The notes beneath the pieces were generated by a model. The model made no database searches. It was not told where the DNA came from and saw only the letters and a list, made by a program, of their open reading frames with translations. Made by a program: the position numbers and the translations under genes. A DNA stretch of 64,000 nucleotides from Magnolia sinica. Its lineage: Eukaryota; Streptophyta; Magnoliopsida; Magnoliales; Magnoliaceae. Location: positions 27,936,001 through 28,000,000 of the forward strand of contig NC_080574.1 of the NCBI RefSeq assembly GCF_029962835.1, in the 5' to 3' direction. Numbering within the stretch: the stretch's first letter is position 1; every line of letters begins with the position of its first letter. Positions 56,859 to 64,000 of this stretch are shown here, piece by piece.

Positions 56859-58841
56859 AACGAAATCAACCCCACAACTCCCTACATCTTCTCCAAGAGG
56901 AACCCATCATCGTCGGCCACCCTTTTCATTCCGTTAATCATCTAGGTAAGACCCATCCCCCATTTTCGTTGAAACTCATGTAAATGAGAAGGGGTTTGCT
57001 TGGGTTCTAATGTGTAAATGTTGTTGTAGGGATTCCGGTCGATCAACCCCCGAAATCCACCCTCCTAGGTCGACCCATGCCTTCTACAAATCCGAAGGTG
57101 CAAACTATTATTCTTAGGTGGCCTAGCACCAATTCTAGTATGAGATTAATGATTTTGATTGCTTGGATGTTATATTTGAAAGTCTAGGGAAACCCTAGGA
57201 ATTGTATGTTTGTTAGAATTGTATGGATTTGCATGTTTGGCTCTCTCATGATGTTGTTCGTGTTTCTCACATGATTTTGTATATGGATGATTACTTGCTC
57301 ATACCGTGTTGATTTTCTTTCATATATTGTTGCTTCATATTATGTATGACTTCATTACTCTTGTGTATATGATTTCCTAAGATGGAGGAAGTGCTTAACT
57401 TCCTCACACACACTCACATCTCACATGCACTTGTTTCATGATACTGTTAGCCTTACTTGACATGAGAATTTAAATTGTATGTGAGAAGTATGAGGACATG
57501 CTATTGTTTATGCTAGATGATACATTGGTAGTCGGTATACTATGAATCACTAGTTGTACCCTTGGGTTGGTCAAGAACAGGAGGAGAGCGAAGGTGGTTC
57601 CGTTGGAAGGACCGCCTTAAGGCTAAACCCATGGGTTTGGGTGAGTATTCGTGGGTGACAGTAGTTAGACTACATGAGTTGCTTGCACCCGATGCCGTTT
57701 CGTCACATACTTGCCTGGACTCATGCAGTCTAATCTACGGGTTGACCAACCTTATTTGTTAACCCTGTTTGCTCACTTATGTATGGAACCTGATCCACCC
57801 TACAACCATTGTAGCCTATCAATAACCCACTTGAAACCGGTTCACGGCCTCGTGAGCCAGGCATGGTGGAATGGGACACCGTATCCGAGCTGTCGGCCTA
57901 TGCTGGGGTACCACGCCTCCCCATATTGACCGGAGCCATCCCTTTCTCTCGGCATTCCTCATGTGCTTGAAGTCAGGGATGAGGAACCCGACGGGATCAC
58001 AGACCGCGGGGTCTCGACCCCACGTGTTGGGGGGTCTTGGCCTCGGAACCAGTTTAGGGCATTGATACATGGGGTGTACCAGATTCATCAACCTGTTGGA
58101 TGAATGGACTTAACTAATAACTCGGCTAACACGATCGTATCGCATTAGTTAGGGTGGCGACTTGGTAGTCGAGGTTGCTCTGAGGGAGTGTTGTCATACG
58201 CGATCGTTAGATGGAGTCGCTCGAGGGAGCATTGTGGAGAGGGCACGCATCATATCATTTATCATGCATGTGCATTTATCATGCTCGAGGGAGCTAGGTG
58301 TTTATGATTGACTGATTTTCATTAAGTTCATATTATAATTGATGCCTGTTATAACTTGAGACTAATAACACCCACTGAGTTGATCACTCACTCCCACTCT
58401 GAGATGGTATTTTAAAACACCAACCCGACCTGTTCATAGATGCAGGTGACTCAGGGCTGGAGGAGCCTGGTGAGGCGAGCTTCGAAGAGGAGGATGAGCT
58501 GTCCTACTTTTAGTTGATGGACGGTTCTCCGCCAGCTTGAGACGCGGGATTTGATCGCTGAGCAAGGGGCTCAGTTCTATTCTTTTTGGACTTACTATTC
58601 TTTTTGTGATTTTGTTGGGTGGCGCCACGTGCGACCCTTTTATTCTTTTGGACATGTATATGATATATGTTTGATCTCTGTCATTTCAGTAGACTTGTGT
58701 GATTATGTTTCATGTTCCAGGAAATTTCAGGCTGCACAACTAAACTGGATTAAATGCACATTAATGAAAATCGGTTATAAGTGACTCTTGGGAACTCGGG
58801 AGTTGAGCGTATGCGCAATTCCTGATTTTCAGGGCGTTACA
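56859..58841 (+). mobile_element. 3' LTR of the chromovirus, last 2.0 kb
   Basis: Starts with a second copy of the segment 52648-52823 and then continues as 42311-44133 of the 5' LTR (ccgatcaacccccgaaatcc, ggtggttccgttggaagga, gagccaggcatggtggaatg, gaggagcctggtgaggcga). Ends cagggcgttaca at 58841, with the target duplication tatgt after it. Confidence 0.93.
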
Positions 58842-58846
58842 TATGT

Positions 58847-60118
58847 CAAGGCACAATTAGTTTACAAAAGGATGGAAATATTGTTTTCTCTAATCTCAAC
58901 CTCGCACTCCCAAGATGCCTCATCAACACTATGGTGACCCCTACTGAACCTTAGACCCTGGATCAAAACGATCGAAATTGGGATACCTTGCAGCCTCACC
59001 ATCTCATCAATGACTAATCTAATAAGATAGTATGCCTGGTTATGTGAATCATCGACGACTCCTCCTGACGACTGAGGGTCCTTCTGATCTGCATAAAATC
59101 TGCCCTAGGTCTGTTGGGGAGGTGTATGTTCCCCCCCTCCCCCCAAAGAGGTGGTGGCTGCTGAAAAATGGGGGCACCCACGCTTATGATTCCCCGTCTC
59201 ACCACATCTGAAGCAAATACCCGTGAATGGCATCTGTGGTGGTGCTGAAGGTGCTGCTGACGCTCGAAAGGATGGACGGTTCCTGTGCCTCTGTGGCCGT
59301 CGACGCTGCTGCTGTTGGAAACTACTAGAGGGGGTCTTCTTCTTCTGATCTCCTCTGTGATCATGAACCCTCTGTGAATCATTCTATTCTGCCTCGTAAA
59401 TCTGGGCCCTTTGAACTACCTGCTCAAAGGTCAGGAGCATGTGTCCGACGACACAGCTCCTGAGGCCAAAATGTAAGCTATTCTCAAAACGACGGGCCTT
59501 TCACCCCCCATCATAAACCAAATACGGCGCAAACCTCGATAGCGCCATGAAACGAGCCGCATACTTGCCACAAACATGTCTCCCTACACCAAGGTCTCGA
59601 ACTCTAACGCTCGCCGCCGACGAAAGTGGTTGGGGAAGTACTGTTAGTCGAATCGGTCAATGAAATCCTCCCATATCCAGACGAAGTCAGCTCCTACAAC
59701 ACAGGTAATGGAGGTCCACCACCGCTCGACTTCACCCTAGAGAAGAAATACAGCTAACTGAACTCACTGCTAGGTCGTACATCCAATCGTATCAAAAATC
59801 TTTTTCACTTCGGAGCGCCATCCTTCGGCTACTGTCGGGTCTAACTCACCCTAGAAATGCGGGGGGATCGAGCTGTCGGAACTCTCAAAGAAGGGCACTC
59901 ACGCACTCCTGCTCTGCCTAGGCTAGCAAAACAGTGGGTCGCCTACCCTGCCTCTGAAAGATGGTGGTCATGGTTGTAACCTCTGCTGAAGCTGATCTGC
60001 ACTCACGCACTATCGGGGTTGCGCTAGACTCAGATGGAGGTTCAGGAGTCTCAGGTGGGGGAACGAGAATCTCAGGCGGGTGAGCGAAAGTTGCTTGGGT
60101 CACTCGCTTGGATGTCAT
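58847..60118 (-). pseudogene. Minus-strand chromovirus gag fused by deletion to a chromodomain remnant
   Basis: Reading on the minus strand: MTSKRVTQATFAHPPEIL at 60118, then a decayed retrotrans_gag region (stops and frameshifts throughout) to about 59400, a Gln-rich spacer, and the zinc knuckle CFRCGETGNHKRGC at about 59212-59171, with the His displaced by one from the usual C-2-C-4-H-4-C spacing. Soon after, with no protease, RT, RNase H or integrase between, comes HHSVDEASWECEVEIR at about 58930-58884, matching the end of a pol chromodomain. The element is thus an internal-deletion derivative needing proteins in trans. The internal region continues at 41136 once the + strand element is removed. 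Confidence 0.75.
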
Positions 60119-60307
60119 GTCCTACAAGAAAGAACAAGAGCCTATTATCCTCAAACACTCTCGAATATACACACAATGGGGAGCTATATCAAAAAATCTC
60201 TAAGTTATTCGAACTCGGAGACCTAATCATTATAAGTTCTCAACAATCATAAAGTGTAAGGTAGCTATCAGCAGATATGTGATGTTATCCTCAGGTATTC
60301 CCAAGTT
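60119..60307 (-). mobile_element. Leader of the minus-strand element
   Basis: About 190 bases between the PBS and the gag start, noncoding. The short + strand ORFs crossing it are not supported. Confidence 0.6.
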
Positions 60308-60326
60308 ATACTCTGATACCAACTTT
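60308..60326 (-). mobile_element. Primer-binding site of the minus-strand element
   Basis: On the minus strand aagttggtatcagagtat follows the LTR end gcgtgaca directly. It matches the tRNA-iMet PBS motif TGGTATCAGAG. This fixes the orientation of the whole element. Confidence 0.88.
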
Positions 60327-60657
60327 TGTCACGCTCCAAACTCGAAAACCAGGCTCACAAAATTCCTGATCACCGAAATCAGTGCTGACGGCCTCCGTAG
60401 TACTCCATTCTCGGCTCTCAGCGCCCATGCACTAGATTCTGATCCTGGGATCCTACAAGGAGGATTTTTTACATGAATTTTTCTCATAAGAAGCATAACC
60501 ACAAGTATACCCAAATCATAAGAACAACATCAACACCACATATCCAGTAATAAAAACATTCGAGTACAATACTGAAAGGGAATTACATGCACATAATAAA
60601 ATCTGCACAAAGCTTGGCCTCATGCTCCTTCTCAGCTACGACTACGTCTAGACGTCA
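60327..60657 (-). mobile_element. 5' LTR end of the minus-strand element (interrupted)
   Basis: 331 bases matching 31078-31412 at roughly 88 percent by eye (cctccgtagtac, cagcgcccatgc, acatcaacaccacatatcca, tctagacgtca). At 60657/60658 similarity ends abruptly where 31412 continues with cctgtacgcatc, so a new insertion starts at 60658. Confidence 0.85.
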
Positions 60658-61853
60658 TGTCACGCCCCAAATCCGAAGATCGGACTCACATTGTAAGACC
60701 TATATCCTAGCCTATACTGTTCTCGAATTCCAGTAACCTGCGACGTATAATCGATATTTGCGCATGACCCTAAGTCGTATCCCGTAGATTTAAGTCGGCT
60801 TAATCCAAGACTTGTATCATTGCGACTGCACCATCGTCGCGGTTCTAACGCTGCATCTTGCGCACCGATGCGATACCCTGGTTGGAAGATATGGGGGTCG
60901 GCGTTTATTTCGAAGAAACGCCGCGCTTTTACGATCTCAAGAGAATCTCTACAACCTGTCCCATCAATCAAATACTCCATCAATCAATCACATCACATCA
61001 TGTCAAGTACAAAAGCAACCCATGCTTCCTTTCTCCACAAGTCAAGTAAACCCCAAAGTCAACCAATCACTCACCTCACATCCATCACTCTCTCTCCTTA
61101 CATCCCATCTCTCCCTCTCTTTCCCTTCACATTTTCCAAGCAAAAATCCAAGCAAGAGAGTGGACGTCCATGGTTTTCCAAGAGAGGAAGTGCATGTGTG
61201 TGGCCCACCTTCCCATTCCAAAACCCATCATCCTAGCCATTCAAACCTCATCTTCCACCATCAAAGTGAGGCACAAGGAGGTCGGCTTTTCAACGGACCG
61301 AGAAGATCAAACGGTGGGTGCTCCCATAGGCTAGATTTCATTGTTTTGATGATGGGCCAAGTGAGGCCTACCGATTGATGGTATGGATCTTACTTTGGAC
61401 CCTTGATGTGGCTAATGGACCACTTTGATTCTCATGATCATTCCATGATGGGGCCATTCTCCATGGACCCCATCATGATGTTTATTTTTCCTTGCATTAT
61501 AAGAGGTCATCTAAATCGTCCATTTTGGGTGGAGAAGGATCTCCACCGTTAATCTTCGATTTGATGGGCCCACGAGTAATGGGACCCACTTGATGTATGA
61601 TTGCTTGCAAGGGAGGGCTCATAGTGGCGGAGCCCTCCATCACACGTGTCCCGTCTCTCTCTCTCTCTCTTTTTCTTTTTATATGATGATATGTCCATGT
61701 GGCCCACCCGAATGGACCCCACCATAAAGCATGTATTTGATCCAAGTGATTTGTAGGTGGGGCCCACTTGTATATATGTTGTTCCACACCACCCAGCTAT
61801 GTGGTGGCCCACCTGAGCAAGGCCCACCTTTTTGCATGTGTTATGCTCAAACC

Positions 61854-61877
61854 GTCCAGCGTCCCTGGACGCTGGAC
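61854..61877. repeat. Perfect 11-bp stem hairpin
   Basis: gtccagcgtcc, a 2-base loop, then ggacgctggac. It sits 11 bases before a TA microsatellite. Confidence 0.9.
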
Positions 61878-61885
61878 GTGAAAGG

Positions 61886-61888
<3 letters not shown>

Positions 61889-61937
<49 letters not shown>

Positions 61938-61955
61938 GTATGTATGTATGTATAT
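61889..61955. repeat. (TA)n / (TGTA)n microsatellite
   Basis: About 44 bases of TA followed by TGTA repeats. ORFs across it are Tyr-Ile repeats. Confidence 0.97.
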
Positions 61956-62295
61956 TAGCTTAATTCTCAAGCTTTGGAGAGGGACGTCCATGTAGGCCCC
62001 ACCTCAATGTAAAAATTCAATCCGCGCCGTCCATCCTTTTCCCCATACCATTTTAGGCGTTAAGTCAAAAAATGAGGTTAATTTGACTCTCAGGCGGGCC
62101 ATAGCATAGCAAACAGTGTGTCTACCATTGAAATTCACCCTGTTGTTTTGATGCGCCAAAAATATACTCAATATTGGACTCGTTTGGTTTGTCTCGAGCC
62201 GTGAAAACCAATGGCTGGGGTGGATTTTGTAGATGCGGGCCCTACACAGGAAAAACCCCAAAAAAACACATTTTCTTCAAAAAAATTTTTTATAT

Positions 62296-62345
62296 ATAAG
62301 CAGCAGGTGCTGCTGACGTCCAGAGGACGTGCAGCAGCCTCCTGC
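62296..62345. repeat. Hairpin rich in GCAGCAGG/CCTGCTGC
   Basis: gcagcagg-tgctgctgacgtcc pairs with ggacgtgcagcagcctcctgctgc around an aga loop, with small bulges. It is the positional counterpart of the hairpins at 39488-39563 in the other LTR. Confidence 0.8.
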
Positions 62346-62399
62346 TGCATTTGATGCTGGAGGCAGGGGTCCCAACTGTGGGCCCCACCGTGATGCTTA

Positions 62400-62660
62400 T
62401 GAACATCAACACCGTGCATTTTAATGAGGCCCCTTAGGGCAGTGGGTCCCCCAAAAATTAGCCCTATGAGGAGCTCAGATGGCCCACACAGCGTGCAATA
62501 GTGTGATTGAACGTCTTCCATTGAAACCTCTTTTGGGTGTCCCAGAAGTTTTGGATTGATATGAAATTTATTTTTCCCCTTCATATGGGTCTGTGTGACC
62601 TTACCAACGGATTGGATGACAAATAAACGTTATGGTGGGCCCCACGTGGGACCCACAATG
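62400..62660. repeat. Fold-back repeat module
   Basis: Contains cagatggcccacacagcgtg, ttgaaacctcttttgggtgtc, gaccttaccaacggattgg and aaacgttatggtgggccccacg, the arms and centre of the 480-950 family in one copy. A second partial copy lies at 62820-62970. Noncoding. Confidence 0.65.
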
Positions 62661-63290
62661 ATATATGTGTTTTATTCCCACCGTCCAGGCGGACGGTGGA
62701 GCCCACAGTAATGTATGTGTCTTGCTCACACCGTCCACTGCTGTGGACGGTGGAACCCACCGTGATGTACGTGTCCTATTCATGCCGTCCAGCCATTTAT
62801 CTGGTGGGCCCACATCAAGGAAACAATGTTGATTAAACGTCTACCATCGTGACCCTTTTGTGGTCTAGAAAATTTGGGCCAACATGAAATTTGTTTTTCC
62901 TTTCATCCCGGCCTGTATGACCGTATGAACAGATTGGATGACATATAAACATTATGGTGGGCCCAACATGGTACCACATGGTGTATGTGTTCTAGCCACA
63001 CCGTCCATACCAGGATGGTGGGACCCATGGTGTATGTGTTCTAGCCACACCGTCCACACCTGGACGGTGGGACCCACCATGATGCATGTGTTGCATCCAA
63101 TCTGTCCATCCATTTTAAAAGCTCATCTTATGACATGAGCTAAAGAATGAGTCAGGTCCATAGTTCATGTGGACCCCCACCATGATGCATGGGTTGCATC
63201 CAAACCATCCACCATTTGGCAAGCTTGTATTACAGGCTTGAGACTAAAAATTAGACAGATCTATGGTTCAAGTGGACCCCACCTTAGTAT
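62640..63290. repeat. 60-bp units of CCACCGTGATGTATGTGT...CCGTCCA type
   Basis: Units pairing a gtgggacccaccatgatg half with a cacaccgtccacacctggacgg half repeat near 62645, 62700, 62760, 62985, 63030 and 63070. Each has a small internal hairpin made of ccgtcca and tggacgg. Partial copies continue to 63290. Confidence 0.75.
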
Positions 63291-63900
63291 ATGTATGGGG
63301 CCCATATTGATTTATTTGTGGCCGCCCATTGAGGCCCACCTTGGTATATGTATGAGGCCCTTTTTGATTTATTTGTGGCCGTCCGTTGAGGCCCACCTTG
63401 GTGTATATATAAGGCCCAAGTGATTAGGCTCATCTTGTCATATTTATAGCCATTGTTGAGGCCCACCTTGATGTACTTTGTGGCCCATCCGTTAGGCCCA
63501 CTTTGATGTATTTCGTGGCCTAATCAAGAGGCCCACTTTGATATACATGTGACTCATCAGGATGTATCTTTGACCCATGAACGGGGCCCACCTGTTATGT
63601 GTTTTGAGGCCCAGGTGCAGGGCCCACCTGTTATGTATTTGAGGTCCGTGTATTGAGGCCCATTGTGATGTATTTGGGGCCCATGGGTCGAGGCCCATTG
63701 TGGTGTATTAGGGCCCATGGGTTGAGGCCCATTATGATGTAGAAGGGCCCGTGGGTTGAGGCCCATTGTGCTGTATTTGGAGCCCATTGGGTTAAGGCCC
63801 ATTGTGATGTATTAGGGCCCATATGATGCGGCCCATTTGATGTATTTGAGGCCCATGGGTTGAGGCCCAATGGGATGTATACAAGGTCTATTGTATTGTG
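63290..63900. repeat. Array of GAGGCCCATTGTGATGTATTTG units
   Basis: About 15 imperfect units of 30-45 bp. This is the reverse complement of the unit in the arrays at 32985-33257 and 37608-38160, as expected if the two LTRs have opposite orientation. Minus-strand ORFs over it (Asn/Trp/Gly/Pro-rich) are artefacts. Confidence 0.9.
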
Positions 63901-64000
63901 TGATTCCACCGTGGTTTGTGTAATGATATTTATGGCGGGTCATGCCTTGGGAGCAAATGTTGGTTTGACGTCCGCATTATAACTTCCCCTAAGGCCCATT

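Larger units (their letters stand above)
60658..64000 (+). mobile_element. LTR of the same broad family in the opposite orientation, runs off the window
   Basis: Starts tgtcacgccccaaatccgaag. From 60830 it follows the 3' LTR of the minus-strand element, but in + orientation (gccgcgc, gagaatctctac, tcaaccaa-cactc, gtggcccaccttcc, catcatcctagccat blocks). Later it carries the same types of fold-back, hairpin and array modules. No PBS or end is reached. ORFs in 60812-61378 overlap this alignment and are not conserved in frame, so I do not call them genes. Confidence 0.75.

Noticed and set aside
60812-61378. 188-residue Ser/His-rich ORF
   Set aside because: The stretch aligns with the noncoding start of the LTR at 40600-41058, where the frame is broken. 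Composition is typical of a CT-rich leader.

Overview
The window is plant nuclear DNA. It holds one convincing host gene, an intronless Kunitz-type protease inhibitor at 1330-2046 on the + strand. Almost everything else is a multi-layer nest of LTR retrotransposons and small DNA transposons. The wording of the dispersed repeats (GTGGGCCCACC and CCGTCCATCC modules, fold-back repeats) reminds me of magnoliid or other early-diverging angiosperm genomes. That is recall, not a search result, so the lineage is a low-confidence guess.

The left flank (1-3.6 kb) has the end of an LTR with its primer-binding site, a fold-back MITE, the Kunitz gene with TATA box and poly(A) signal, and a hAT-like MITE. 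A decayed Tat-clade Ty3/gypsy element follows. Its probable LTR lies at about 3.6-5.15 kb, its gag at 5.36-9.95 kb (split by a hAT insertion that itself carries a MULE-type MITE), and its protease resumes at 30.1-31.08 kb. The 20 kb between is a nested insertion: a solo LTR (9957-30114, TSD ccttc) split by a long-LTR element (12818-29654, TSD gttag). The latter contains a SIRE-like Copia solo LTR (15287-17189) and a 3'-truncated Tekay-like chromovirus (17495-29263), whose pol is broken by a further 2.2 kb insertion.

From 31078 to beyond the window end lies a minus-strand chromovirus derivative: 3' LTR 31078-41058, gag remnant 58.85-60.1 kb, PBS about 60308-60325, 5' LTR from 60327. Its 3' LTR hosts a clean 4.3 kb solo LTR (33263-37602, TSD catat). 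Its short internal region hosts a nearly complete + strand chromovirus (41142-58841, TSD tatgt) with leader, extra ORF, gag, protease, RT, RNase H, integrase and chromodomain. At 60658 an LTR of the same broad family starts in the opposite orientation and runs off the end.

Every retroelement coding region carries stops or frameshifts, so none looks autonomous now. Points for a second look: the extra plant-transposon-like ORF ahead of gag in the 41-59 kb chromovirus, the loss of one expected cysteine pair in the Kunitz protein, the gag-to-chromodomain deletion in the minus-strand element, and LTRs built from hairpin and minisatellite modules. No tRNA, rRNA, CRISPR or prokaryotic feature was seen.
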